A stretch of DNA of 64,000 nt. Origin: Pyrus communis (Eukaryota; Streptophyta; Magnoliopsida; Rosales; Rosaceae). This document shows positions 13,311 to 26,581 of this stretch, piece after piece (positions within the stretch are counted from its first letter, which is position 1; every line of letters starts with the position of its first letter). The stretch spans positions 2,536,001 to 2,600,000 of the forward strand of contig NC_084817.1 in the NCBI RefSeq assembly GCF_963583255.1, in the 5' to 3' direction. Made by a program: the position numbers and the translations under genes. The notes under the pieces are model-generated. The model made no database searches. It was given only the letters and a program-made list of their open reading frames with translations, and was not told where the DNA came from.

Positions 13311-13849
13311 AGACGACTTTATTCAGATCTGACGTGTATTTTTGTCAGGAGCCACAGTTGAAACAGGCCCGACCCAATATCCTATGGGTACGATGACCCA
13401 AATCACCCAATCTATTTAAACAACGACACAAACACAAGAGATACTGCTGGGCGCTTTCTGTCCTCCATTGAGTCCATGGGTCAGGCCCATATTAAATGGG
13501 TCAATAGTTTTGCTTCTGGAGTTAGTTTGGGCCTTAACAATCAATGCATCTCATTTGTTATTTGTCAATTATATCCCTAATATTAGATTTGAAGTTATTC
13601 AATTTAAAATTTTCATCAATTTAAGTCATATGATAAATAAAAATTAGCAATTTTGAATGAATTTAAAGACTTATTTTATCAAAAAAAAGTTTAGGAACCT
13701 AACTTTCACTCAGGTGATAAACAAAAATTTCAACCATCAACTGCTATATTATGTGGTCTACAAAATATGATTCAAGTAAATAAGACAAACCTTTACGCCA
13801 ACAAAATGAAAATAAAATTATTTAACTTTTGGTCAAATTGTCACATCTT

Positions 13850-14280
13850 AACCTGAGCCCCACCACATCCCAGGCTCAACTCATTGCAAGCCTTGGAGTC
13901 GAGTCCAGGACGTGGTGAGGGCCCGGGTCAGAATGTGATAATTTGGTATCAGAACTAATCCTTGGCTGGATGTGTGCCTACGAGGACGTCATTCCCTTAA
14001 GGGGGTGGAATGTGAGATCCCACATCACCCAGGGGAGTGAATTCTGTAAGCCTTATATGTATATTCTCATCTCTACCTAGTACGAGGCCTTTTGGGAGCT
14101 CACTAGCTTCGAGTTCCATTGGAACTTCGAAGTTAAGTGAGTCAGCGCGAGAACAATCCCAGGATGGGTGACCCAGTTCTCGTGTGAGTTCCCAGAAACA
14201 AAACCGTGATGGTGTGGTCGGATCCAAAGCAGACAATATTGTGCTATGGTGGAGTCCCGAGCTCGGATCGGGATGTGACA
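13850..14280 (+). mobile_element. Cassandra-type TRIM retrotransposon, 5' end rearranged
   Basis: The 3' LTR runs from TGTGAGATCCCACATCACCC (14011) to GGGATGTGACA (14280), 270 bp. It contains a 5S rRNA-like core at about 14100-14190 (GAACTTCGAAGTTAAGTGAG, then AGGATGGGTGACC). Upstream are a polypurine tract (AAGGGGGTGGAA, 13999-14010), a short internal region, and a primer-binding site complementary to initiator tRNA-Met (TGGTATCAGAAC, 13944). Before that is the last ~50 bp of a 5' LTR ending GAATGTGATA at 13940. A 5S-bearing LTR with no coding region is the hallmark of Cassandra. The 5' LTR is truncated, and an inverted copy of its end lies at about 13855-13882. Confidence 0.92.
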
Positions 14281-15150
14281 CAAATAGTTAAGTACAATTA
14301 TTCAATGAATTTAGTTAGTTTTATTGAATTCTCTTTACAGATAAAAAAAATTCGTCACAGACGACATTTTTGAACCCACAACGCCACATAAAATCGAAAT
14401 TGAATTTATAAAAGAATAACACAATTACGGTCACATTTTCTCTATTAGTGTACAAAAACACACACATCAACTTTTTTGAGTGTCAAATGCTCGCATCAAT
14501 CTTACACAGATAAAACTGTCCCTTCAGAATAATTCGATAGATTAAATTTTAATTGCAAAAAAAAAAAAAAAAAACAAAAGCAAAATAAATTTGTGTATTG
14601 CTCACAGTAGTAAAACATCCAACGTTGATTTTACCTTTTTTCTTGCCACAGTCCGACAAACAACGTTGGATCAAAGAAAGACAGCTTCGTTGTAAGCTAC
14701 GCCGAATTTCACTCGACCATATCCATAAAGTTAAGAAAGAAAAAGAAATTATAATATTATTCATGTCTCTTTCATTAGTCATCACATCTAAATATACCAC
14801 TACCACTTTTGATTTCATTACTATAAATTGGCATTGTCTCTTGCTTTAATAAAGTTCCATAATTTCCCAAACAAATATTCCTCCAAAACATAAACACAAT
14901 AAAGATGAAAATAATTAAATTACATAACGAATTGTGAAGCTTGTTTTGTAATGTATTTTAATGTTTTGAACCGTCTTATAGTTTAAAACATATTCATATA
15001 TCATATTTGTAAAAAATAAACAAGACAAAACTATTAAGACATTCATTTATATATTCTTACTGTTGAAATTGTTTTTTTTTTTGGGGCCGCGTATTGACTT
15101 TCGTTTTTAGTTTCTAATTTTTAATTTTTTAAAAAGGAAAAAAAAAAAAA

Positions 15151-15297
15151 GGGGTGTGATATTCACACATCCTTTTTACTTCTTACACACTTTTTTATTT
15201 TTCGGTCGTCGGATCGGATGAATTGAAGAAGATCAAGGGTCAGAAATCAACAAGAGGTATGTGAGAAGTAAAAATAGATGTGTGGATAGCACATCCC
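15151..15297. mobile_element. Mutator-like MITE, family A copy 1
   Basis: It begins GGGGTGTGATATTCACACAT, ends GTGTGGATAGCACATCCC, and carries inner inverted words TTTTTACTTCTTACACAC and GTGAGAAGTAAAAA around a TCGGATCGGATGAATTGAAG core. The full-length relative at 52014-52161 has a perfect 9-bp target-site duplication. No coding capacity. Confidence 0.8.
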
Positions 15298-15487
15298 AAA
15301 AATAATTGTCAAACGATCTATTAATAACTACGTGACTACCATCACTACACAAGGAAAAGAAAATCAACTAAATTAATGATAATTTAATCGAGTGTCAACA
15401 AAACAACTCAATTAAATTTACAATAATTTCCACAATAAACTCACAATTGTTTTGACGTATATGCATGACTAAATAACTAATAAGAAC

Positions 15488-15704
15488 AACCATGAATTGA
15501 TGATCTAGTGGTAAATGATGAATTGTGAGGCTTTCTTGAAACTAAAAATTGGAGGTCTCAGGTTTGAAACCCAATGCTGGTCTGGAAGCCAGACTTGTGG
15601 TCAAGGAGAGGCTGAAATGTCTCTACGAGTCTTTTCGACTCCCGGAAAGGATGAATAACCGTGACTTGACACAAGTTGTACCCCTTTTAAGAAAAAAAAA
15701 AAAC
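15488..15704 (+). mobile_element. tRNA-derived SINE with 13-bp target-site duplication
   Basis: The direct repeat AACTAATAAGAAC occurs at 15475-15487 and again at 15705-15717, exactly flanking a 217-bp body with an A-rich 3' tail. Inside are A-box-like (TAGTGGTAAATGATG) and B-box-like (GGTTTGAAACCC, about 15560) pol III promoter motifs. This is the standard structure of a SINE inserted by LINE machinery. Confidence 0.88.
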
Positions 15705-15959
15705 AACTAATAAGAACTAAATACTAACTAATTCAAGTAATATGAAACAAATAAGATTTGTAAACAATAATTAAGAAATTCGAACCATTTCAATTATAAA
15801 ATTTCAACAATAAAAAGTGGTATGTTAAAAATAAATAAATAAAATATCAATAGTGAGGACGCTGAATTATTTGGACATCCACGAAAATCAACTAAAAAGC
15901 TACGTCCTGCTGCGTCGTTTTCTTCCTCTCTATTTCAGCAACAAAAAAAAAAGAAAAAA

Positions 15960-16005
15960 TAAGGCGATCAGAGAGAGAGAGAGAGAGAATCAGAGGGAGA
16001 GAGTG
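15960..16005 (+). promoter_or_regulatory. (GA)n tract in B55 leader
   Basis: A run of GAGAGAGAGA at about 15970-15988 and further GAGAG blocks lie about 220 bp upstream of the B55 start codon, probably in or next to the 5'UTR. Confidence 0.45.
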
Positions 16006-16209
16006 GAAATTCAATCGCTGCGAGGACCGTACGCGTAAGGCTGGAAATGGATGAAGAAGAAGGAAGAGGCTGCATTGATTTTTCGATGAAGATTGGTCCG
16101 AATCCGTGAGATTCACGCAAATCCAATCCCTCAGATCGATTTGCTCTGCATTGATTTCTCTTCTCTCTTTCTCTGCTCGTTTCCTAGTCAATTTTTTTGG
16201 AATAAACAA

Positions 16210-19200
16210 ATGAACGGCGGCGGAGAGGGCCTCGCGGCTCCGGCGACGTCGGGGGCGGCCGTATCCCCGCTCGAGTGGAAGTTTTCGCAGGTCTTCGGGG
16301 AAAGGACCGCCGGCGAAGAAGTTCAGGAAGGTAACAGTAATACTCTTCCCCTGATTTTCGTTTCGTTTCGTATCGTTAGGGATTCACTATTGCTTTCGTT
16401 CTCATTACGTTTAATACTATTAATTTAATGTAAAATACATTTAGCGGATGATTAGTTACAGAAATTGTGTATTGAATGATGAGAATCGTGAGACGACAAT
16501 GAAATTTAATCGAAAAAGTTTGATCTTTTGATGACCGAAGCACTTGAGCTGAATACTTAAGTTATTGGCTGGTGGTTTTGTGGCTATTAATTGATGAAGC
16601 TATACATTTGGAGGTTGTCTATTTGTGTAGTTGTCAGTTTTTATTTTTCTTTTAATTTAAATCACCACATTTTGCGCTCGTTGGAAGTGCTTTTAAAATG
16701 ATTGAAAGCACTTTTAGAGAAAATGTGTTTGGGTTCCAAAAACATTTCCACCAAAAGCGCTTTCAGTCATTCTAAAAGCACTTCCAAACGAGCTATTATG
16801 TTGGTTAGTATAGGGATTCATTTTCGGGATGTGAGGCATGTAGAGCTATATTTTTAAACTTAAGGGCCCTAGATTTGAGAAATAAGTGAACTTATTAATC
16901 AAGTGTGAAGAATGTGTCACTTTCGATCAATAGCTATACTTGAATACCTGCTTTTGAATTTCTGAAAAAGATACTTTATAGATTGTTTGAGGGCATTGAA
17001 GTGCTTTGGTGCAGAATCACTTAGGTTTGCTTACTTGCTGGTTGTTTTTGCAGTTGATATAATATCCGCTATTGAATTTGATAGAACCGGGGAACACCTT
17101 GCCACTGGAGATCGTGGAGGCCGGGTGGTTTTATTTGAAAGAACTGATATAAAGGATGTAAGTTAATACATTTTTCTTTTGAGGGGTTTGGGGCATGGGA
17201 GTGCATTTTCCTTGTACTTAATCTGCCGTTATATTTTGCTTGTTACACTGGTGTGATTTAGTTGTACTTTTATGGTATAAACTTAAATAATTAGCATGGT
17301 GGACACCGGAGAGATCTGGAGAGAATGGATTATTCAATCAGTAGGCATCCTGAGTTCCGCTATAAAACCGAATTCCAGAGTCATGAACCCGAGGTATGGC
17401 TTTCTTTGTGCTTAACGAGGACATGTATAAATAGGCTTATGAAGATTTCCTCTTTGCTGGAATCTGGATTTGACTAACTTGCATCTTACTTGGTTTTTCC
17501 TGAACTCAGTTTGATTATCTTAAGAGCTTGGAAATTGAGGAAAAAATCAACAAGATCCGATGGTGTCAAACAGCTAATGGTGCACTGTTTCTCCTCTCCA
17601 CTAATGACAAAACCATCAAATACTGGAAGGTAGCACCAACCTTTTGAACTCGTATGTGGTTGGATTATTATATAGAAGATGATTTCTCTCAATATCACAT
17701 CTTCCAGAGTAATTTTTAGCAACATTAGTTGCATTGCCTTTTCCGTTTATATATTGTTCGGAACAAAGATGGCAATTACTTCAGCCATTTCATTTAACAC
17801 ACACATACGCACATGCAGACTGTAATTGATGAATTGTTATGGCTTCCAATAGGCAGTACAACGACTTAAGATATAATTATTTTAATTTTTTTCATTGTGG
17901 AAAGAAACGTTCTAATCCTGCTCTAATGCTGAGCAGGTCCAGGAGAAGAAGATAAAGAAAGTATGTGAGATGAATGTGGATGCTTCTAAATCTATGGAAA
18001 ATGGTGCAGTTGCTAGTTCTATGTCAGCAAGCTCAAAACCGTATCTTGCAAATGGAGCATGTAAAGACAGACCCGTCAGTTCTCCAAGCAATGACACTTC
18101 ATTTCCAGCTCTGCACTTGCCAGTGGTAGTTGTACACTATCTGATTTGTTTATTTTCTGACAGCATATGGTTTTGCCTTTACGGTATTTAGAAAATTTTC
18201 CAGAGTCAATTGTGCTTAACTTTCTTGGTGAATGACATCCTACTAACACAGTAACACTTGACCTTTTGTGGCATCCAGGTTACCAGTCAAGAGACGAGCC
18301 TTGTGGCTAGATGTCGAAGAGTCTATGCCCATGCTCATGACTATCATATTAATTCGATTTCAAATAACAGGTACATCTTTTTCAATGGAATATGCCTTCA
18401 CCTTTTCATCTATTTTTAATCATGTTGTGTATGTTCAGTGTTTGCCTTGATGCTTGTGCTCGTATCTGAAAATTTTATTATTTGATTACCTTATCATGGA
18501 GGAGCAAATTGTGTAGTTGTCGGACTTCCCCCACCCCCAAAAGAAAAAAACCAGTTTCTGTAGTACACGGTGACACTAAAGAACAATTTATGTCACTAGA
18601 TGAAAAAGATTTATCTTAATGTCGAGTCTTGCTTATATGTATTATGCAATATATTCTTTGGTATTATTGCATGGATATAATATAACTTGGTCTCCATCTT
18701 CTGGTCACTAATAACGTAGCTATCTTTTGGTTTCGCAGCGATGGTGAAACTTTTATATCAGCTGATGACCTTCGAATTAATCTTTGGAACCTAGAGATTA
18801 GCAATCAAAGTTTTAATATTGTTGACGTCAAGCCGGCAAACATGGAGGATCTGACTGGTAGAACCCACAACACTATGATGACAATTGCTTACTTTCCTAG
18901 CTTTTAACTATCATTTGAAGAGAAATGGCAGTAGACATAACCTTGACCCAATTATTTGGGCCTGCTACAAGGCTCCTGGTTTTCCGTCATATTCTGGACA
19001 ATGTTTCATTAAGTGGCATGCTATTATGTCTTTCTTAGATTTCATCTGTTTCTATTTACTTTGATCTCCCTTTCATTAGGTTTGGATGGCTGAAATGCTC
19101 TGGCCATGTAGTAAACTTGAATTATGCCTTATTTATATGCTTTGTTTGTCAAACAGCTCCACATGTGTAATTACTAATTATTTATCTTTACGTACTTGAA

Positions 19201-21252
19201 ATCTATGCACAGAGGTGATAACATCCGCGGAATTTCACCCTACTCATTGTAACACTTTGGCATACAGTAGCTCAAAAGGCTCAATTCGTCTTATAGATCT
19301 GCGGCAGTCAGCTTTATGTGACACTCATAGCAAATTGTGAGTCATCTTTCATTCTTCCTTCCTTCCATTCTTGCACTCATCAACGATGATAGTATTATAA
19401 TAAAATAAATGTATGAGAAATCTTTTGACAAAATTTCTTGGTTTGCTTTGAATCGTAATTATGATTTGTAATGGTGCAGGTTTGAAGAACAAGAAGCGCC
19501 CGGCTCAAGATCTTTTTTCACTGAAATAATAGCATCAATTTCAGATATTAAGTTTGCTAAGAATGGAAGACATATACTAAGTCGGGATTACATGACTCTT
19601 AAGGTTCATATCTTCATACTCTTATGATAAGATGGTTCATACTTTCAATATTTTGAAACTTCAGTATCATTAGTCCTAGAAACAAAGTTGCAAGTAACAA
19701 ACACTTAAAAACCTTATTTTCCCTCCCTCCCTAGTCCCTTCCAGTGGATTGGTGACATGGGCGATGCCCTCTATGGGTGCTACCCTTCAACATCTCACTT
19801 TTACTGCCGTCCCTCCTTCCCATCCTTTCAGTGGATTGGTGACATGGGCGATGCCCTCTGTGGGTGCCACGCCTCAAAATCTCACCGTTTCTGCCCTCTC
19901 TCTTTCCCTGCCTTCCTTTCAGTGGACTGGTGACGTGGGCAGTCCCCTCTATGGGTGCAACCCCCAATATCTCCCTGCTTCTGTTGCTTCCTCAGCTAAA
20001 ATATGCTAATGTTGTTACTGTGATGTTTAGAGTTACTACTTGATATCATGATATTCAATTTTGTGCTTGTGGTGAGTTTGGGCATTGCAACTACTTCTTG
20101 TCTTCAGATTTCTCTGATTCTTAACCCTGTCCGTTACAATTTTTGTTCTCACCTTTTCTTTTTGGGGTTTCTCAGTTATGGGACATCAACATGGATTCTG
20201 GCCCAGTTGCCACTTTCCAGGTTCATGAACATCTAAGACCAAAGGTAATGTATTCATTCGAAAAGTTTGTTTGATCGCATGTGATCTTAAAAGAAGACGA
20301 GACTATCTAAGTAATACCATACAATGCAACTTAATAAGTTCTTTACCTTTCTCAGCTCTGTGATTTATACGAAAATGATTCTATCTTCGATAAGTTTGAG
20401 TGCTGTCTAAGTGGAGATGGACACCGAGTGGGAACAGGTTCTTACAGGTTAGACTTACACCATACACATCCTTTGTTGCTTTTATACTTACACCTTGACC
20501 TAAGTAGTATGGGGCTCAACATATGAAGAAACACATTTCTGTGATTCCAGCAATCTGTTTCGAGTGTTTGGTTGTTCTGAAGGGAGCACAGAAGCAACAA
20601 CATTGGAGGCCAGCAAAAACCCCATGAGGTAGTTTTTAAAATTCTATTTATGCTTGTCAGGCATGCTATTGTTAGGGCATAGTATCATTTAGTCCAAGAA
20701 AAACTCCTGTTTATTTTCTTTTGTTCTCTTGGTCAAATGTGCTTATAATTTTTCTCATGAACTTCCAGGAGACAAGTTCAAACGCCAGCAAGGCCTTCTA
20801 GATCTTTGGGTAACCTTCCTCGTGTTCTCAGGCGAGGTATGTTCTTGCTTGCATGTAAACTTTGTATACATAGTCCATTGTCTGAAAATTTTGAGTGGTC
20901 TAAATAAAATTTAACATAATTGATTTCCACTCAAAGTCTCGAATGAACTTAACTTTTTTTGGTAAAAGATAGAATAAAATTCAGATTTGAATCATTTGGG
21001 TTCGGTAGTTCTCTTCTTTTAATCCTAATTAATGATTTAACAAGGTTTGGTACTTGATGGTAGCCTATCTGCTAACCACTGTCTCTGCACATTTTCTTCC
21101 ATTGTAACATAAAAGGTGCAGATAACTCTGGAGCTGATGCAAACGGAAATTCTTTTGACTTCACAACAAAGTTGCTACATCTTGCATGGCACCCTTCTGA
21201 GAATTCAATCGCCTGTGCTGCTTCAAACAGCCTTTACATGTATTATGCGTAA
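16210..21252 (+). CDS. PP2A-B55: Serine/threonine protein phosphatase 2A, 55-kDa regulatory subunit B (B55)
   Basis: A WD40-propeller subunit that directs PP2A to its substrates. Fourteen exons join in frame to 511 residues, the usual B55 length: 16210-16330, 17054-17157, 17295-17393, 17510-17629, 17937-18125, 18279-18370, 18739-18857, 19213-19336, 19480-19603, 20176-20244, 20356-20447, 20551-20628, 20769-20836, 21116-21252. Diagnostic stretches are [99 protein letters not shown] and the C-terminus SNSLYMYYA. The start follows from the Gly-rich N-terminus MNGGGEG typical of plant B55 and the family length. The plant-specific loop [19 protein letters not shown] is in exon 5. The exon 9 donor is a weak GTTCAT. 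Introns carry a MITE (intron 1) and a minisatellite (intron 9). Confidence 0.95.
16676..16794. mobile_element. Hairpin MITE in B55 intron 1
   Basis: The left arm GCTCGTTGGAAGTGCTTTTA and the right arm ending CTAAAAGCACTTCCAAACGAGC form inverted repeats of about 38 bp, separated by about 40 bp. The whole element is about 119 bp and could fold as one hairpin in the pre-mRNA. Confidence 0.8.
19742..20000. repeat. Three-copy minisatellite in B55 intron 9, unit 87-91 bp
   Basis: The motif CAGTGGATTGGTGACATGGG recurs at 19742 and 19829 and, with substitutions, at 19920. Each is followed by GCGATGCCCTCTATGGGTGC or a variant and a pyrimidine-rich tail. Confidence 0.9.
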
Positions 21253-22425
21253 AAATAGTACGGAAAGTTGTATGTCTTGGCCAGCAAAGCTCTTCTGATA
21301 TCTATTGACAAAAGGCTTCTTTGCCTTCTTCTCCGGCTAGTGATGTTAAGCTGCGCCCTACCTAACTACAAAATCAGGAAGCATTTTTCTGCTGCCAACA
21401 TTTTCAAGAAGAAAGTAGTATCTGCCCCTCCCATACAGACGATACCTTGCTGATTATGGTAACTCGTAAGGAGAATGCTGTAGTCCTAATTGTGTCTTGT
21501 TAGTTGAAGAGATGTGATATTAGCTCATCCGCCTACCGAAAGAATACCTTTGCTGCCACAGTAGAAACCAATTGGGTCCTATATCCTGAAGCGGGGAGAA
21601 GCTGTAGTGGTGCCATCAACGCTCATTGATACCGGGGCCTTCAACCTTGTATTATTTGAAGTAAAGTTAAAAAGGGTTTGTGAAACTTTTATCACTGTTT
21701 TTATTCTAACCATTCTTTCCCCCTCTTTCAGAGTCTGCTGATTTTCTTTGTTTAGCAAGTATCGGTTCCTTTGGACAGTGAAGGCTCCATGTTAGACATT
21801 CCTTCGACAGTTTCACTGGGATTCAAAGATTTGTCGGTCTTAAATCGTCTGGTTATCGGGTGTTTATTGTTTTAGGTAAATGTTTTTGGTGTAGGCAAAC
21901 TGATCATCTCTATATTGTACGAGGTTCGGTCATAATATCAAAGCATATGGACTAGTTTTGGTGAATTAGGTGCTTCCTTCGTTTAGTTTGTGCTGACATT
22001 AGTATAGCCCTTGGGGGCTAGGAACTGTAACAAACTTTTCCCTTGTTCTTAAACCACTATTTTATCAAGTATATGGTGAACTATCCTCTTTTTGTTTATG
22101 TTTTCCAAACCCTTGTGAATTGATTTGGAAAATTGGGGTTAGTAGCCCTTTTACAAACCCACCAACCAAAAATATTCGTCTCGAAATGCCCTCTTTGACG
22201 AAAATACCCTCATTACCGACGCAATATTGGTAGATTATTGACTCAATCTCGAGGTATTTTCGTCATAGAGGACAAGTAGAGATTGCATTATGCGAGGAGG
22301 GCTAGTTTTGGTTGGTGTATTTGTAAAATGCTTGTAAGCCCGATTTCCCATTCATTTTTTATCTACCGTGCATAATTTTCACAAAATTACTGTGGTGAAG
22401 TCTTTCCTCTGTGGTATGCTAATTT

Positions 22426-22600
22426 TTGTTGCATCACGTGAGTAACTCACTGTGAGAATTCGTTTCGTGCAACTGATCACATTTGTTGTATTACGTGAGT
22501 AGCACGATTTGTGAGAGATTCGTTTCGTGTAACAAATTCTACTTATTGTATTACGTGAATAGCATGATCTGTGAGAAATTTATGTCGTGCAACGGATGCA
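22426..22600. repeat. Three-copy tandem repeat, unit 57-60 bp
   Basis: Copies begin near 22426, 22483 and 22543. The shared words are TTGTTGTATTACGTGAGTAG, then TGTGAGAGATTCGTTTCGTG and AAC. All three copies retain the CACGTGA/TACGTGA-like core, but the divergence suggests it is old. Confidence 0.8.
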
Positions 22601-23109
22601 TGAAAGTGATTCTCCCGCGTCATATTGGTGAAGCTTTTATTATGAGATGGACGTTAGGCATGGCGGTGGACTTTTGTTTGGTGGTCTCAATTTTGCCACA
22701 TTGGCAGCCTAAAAGTTTATAAACAGTTGAGTAACAACTCAAGTCGTGTCTGATTTTGGAACAGTTTCTAGTTTGGTCGGTTTCAAATACGAACATCACA
22801 TTAAAACCATAAAATTAGCAATGCCCTCTCAATCTAGTGACTTCTTTTGATTTTTCCCTTCGACTCTTAAAATGTGCAAATTTGCCAATTAGTTTTTTTT
22901 TTTTTTCAAATTTATTACATTTTTATTAGTTCTCTTTTGATCGAATTGATGAAAATGATTCTAAATTTAACGGAATAATTTCATAACTGATAGTAGGAGC
23001 GAATTAGCACGTTCTAAAATATTAGAACTAAATTACAAATTCAACGGACAAAATTTGTACCCAAATTAAAAGTTCAATAGTTCAAACTGGAATAAGTAAT
23101 ATGTCTGAG

Positions 23110-23262
23110 GTAATGCTAAATGGTGGTTTTATTTACTCGTTATTTTTTACTTCTCACACATTTTTTCATTTTTAATCGTCGAATCAAATAAATTAAAAAA
23201 TCTTAAATCATATAAATATAAAATGATGTGTTAGAAGTAAAAATAACACATTTTCTATATTA
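23110..23262. mobile_element. Decayed Mutator-like MITE, family A copy 2
   Basis: It retains TTTTTACTTCTCACACATTT, an AATCGTCGAATCAAATAAAT core and GTGTTAGAAGTAAAAATAAC. The outer termini are eroded and A/T-shifted. Confidence 0.6.
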
Positions 23263-23479
23263 AAAAAGGTTCTCAAAATCTCGTAATCGCACTACCGTAA
23301 TTTAGGAAAATCCAAAATTTAGAAGTCCAAAAATGGGTAAACGTTAATCCCAATTAGCAACCTAAAAGATAGACTAATCCTGAGAAATTAGAAATTCTCG
23401 TTTACGCCCAGATTCAAAACTGACACGGAGAACACAGGCTTCAGGCTAAATATTTCAGCTTTCCTCAAAACTCTTCTTC

Positions 23480-23483
<4 letters not shown>

Positions 23484-23518
<35 letters not shown>
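23484..23518 (+). promoter_or_regulatory. (CT)n microsatellite in NDUFS7 leader
   Basis: An uninterrupted CT run of about 30 bp ends about 25 bp upstream of the ATG at 23542. Confidence 0.6.
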
Positions 23519-23519
<1 letters not shown>

Positions 23520-23541
23520 GCTCCTCCGAAGCTCCACGGTC

Positions 23542-25013
<1,472 letters not shown>

Positions 25014-26528
25014 GGGCTTTCATCTTGTGTTTGGGGAGCTGCTTTCGCTATATTTATCCAATAATAAGTCTATCTGGCGAGGTTTGCCCCAGCTAAGCAC
25101 CATGTAAAGGGAGAGATTTTGCATTTACTTGTTATCAATTTTAGATCCCAGGGTGTTCTGTATTGTGCTTTCTGCATATTTCCGTCGTTTTGGAGCTATA
25201 ATAGTAGCCACAGATTCTGTAAAACTTTTTTCTGTTTCAATCTGGGTGCTTGAACTAATCTCCCATGTTTATCTACTTGTTTGATTGATTGTTGGAAGCT
25301 GCTTATACTTTTTGTTTAACCCAAGATTAAGCAATGTAGCCGTGCTTTTGCAATGTAGCCGTGCTTTTCGTAAACCCTTGAGTTTGTGATTTCAGTTTCA
25401 AGTAGTCATATTATTGTTGGAAATCTTGTTGTCTGAGACTGGTCCAAGGGTTCTAGGACTCGACTCGGAGGTCATGTGTTGAAGATCCAACCCGGTCACC
25501 TAGGTGCCCGAGGACTTCAATGTGCAGGACATGAACCCCATCTCCCGAAACCCAAATGCCGGGGACGGGGATTGGGGACCTCTGGAAGCTTGGGACTCAA
25601 ATCTGGGACCTTTCGACGCATGAGATTTGGACTCAGAACCTGTGTTTGGTAGCCCCAATCATACGATCATTTTGGCTTGTTTATTAAGAAGGGTGAAACA
25701 TAGCTTAGTATTATCATGTCCAATTCAATCCTAACCTCCTCATCAAGTCCAATCCCATTAAACAAACAGGACATTATGGATTATCAATCCTCCGGCATGC
25801 AATATCTTAGTAGGTAAGGTGCCGAGATTCTACTAATGTACCCCGAATTCGAAACTCTCCCCTCCTAATTAATGTAATAATTTTGAACTTTCCCCTCCCT
25901 TTAATAATAGTAAAATTTTAAAAATAAAAAAGATGACAAAATCCTCAGAATATTGCATTACAAAACTTAGCATTAACTTTTGCTTCTCCGAATGATTGTG
26001 CTTATTGCTTAGATTATTTTATTCGGTGTTCTCGCCAATTAAAACGTAAATCTTATATGGTGTTCTCACAGCATAAAAGCAAACATAATTGTATTTAACC
26101 GTCTATAATTATGTACTCTTATGTATATATTCTTTGGTAACTTTTTTTACGTTTTACTTACAATTACTGCGTTGAGAAAAATAAAATTAATTGACCAAAA
26201 GAAAGAGTATAAAACCTTACAAATTCTTTTCACTTTTACATTTTTACTAAAGACGCGTTTTCCGTTCGGTAAAATTAAGAGACCTTTATTCCTGTAAGCA
26301 AGCAAAGGTGTTTGCAAAAAAAAAAGAATCTTAACGAACATGATTCACTTTTAACGTTAATAACATTTTTATCCTACAACTTCATTTTTAGTATTATTTA
26401 CTTATAATACTTTTTTTTTATCCTTTGATTAATTCGAAAGTTTTCAAACATTTTCATCATTTTTCTTGAGAAAGTATCCTTACGTATAAATATCCAACTG
26501 GTGTTTTTCCACCTCACCTTATCCCTCA

Positions 26529-26564
<36 letters not shown>

Positions 26565-26581
26565 CTAGGGTTTCTACGACA
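25014..26581. other. NDUFS7 3'UTR and spacer before the KH gene
   Basis: 3'UTR of NDUFS7 to roughly 25260. No gene is seen. A GC-richer segment at 25440-25660 looks like an old repeat fragment that I cannot classify. A degenerate TTTAACG-family MITE lies at about 26335-26465. The KH leader contains a (CT)n run at about 26534-26560. Confidence 0.45.
26335..26465. mobile_element. Degenerate TTTAACG-family MITE, copy 2
   Basis: It shows CTTAACGAACATGATTCACT, TTTAACGTTAATAACATTTT, TTTTTAGTATTATTTAC and a TTTTCAAACATTTTCATCAT end. The order of words is the same as in the copy at 7285-7425. Confidence 0.45.

Larger units (their letters stand above)
6400..15850. other. Gene-free 9.4-kb intergenic region rich in repeats
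   Basis: No convincing protein gene. The open frames here are short, AT-rich and lack recognisable domains. The identifiable contents are listed separately: MITEs, two SINEs, a hAT-like element, a larger TIR element, and a Cassandra TRIM. Stretches at about 6500-7280, 7440-9330, 9720-10620 and 11700-12060 show only AT-rich spacer and homopolymer runs (for example a T-run near 6701-6724). Confidence 0.6.
21253..23541. other. B55 3'UTR and intergenic region before NDUFS7
   Basis: 3'UTR of B55 probably extends some hundred bases past 21252. No gene is seen in the rest. A short tandem repeat lies at 22426-22600, a decayed family A MITE at about 23110-23262 and the NDUFS7 leader from about 23390. 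Confidence 0.5.

Noticed and set aside
13997..14283. Minus-strand open frames of 94 and 68 codons
   Set aside because: They lie wholly in the Cassandra LTR, which is non-coding.
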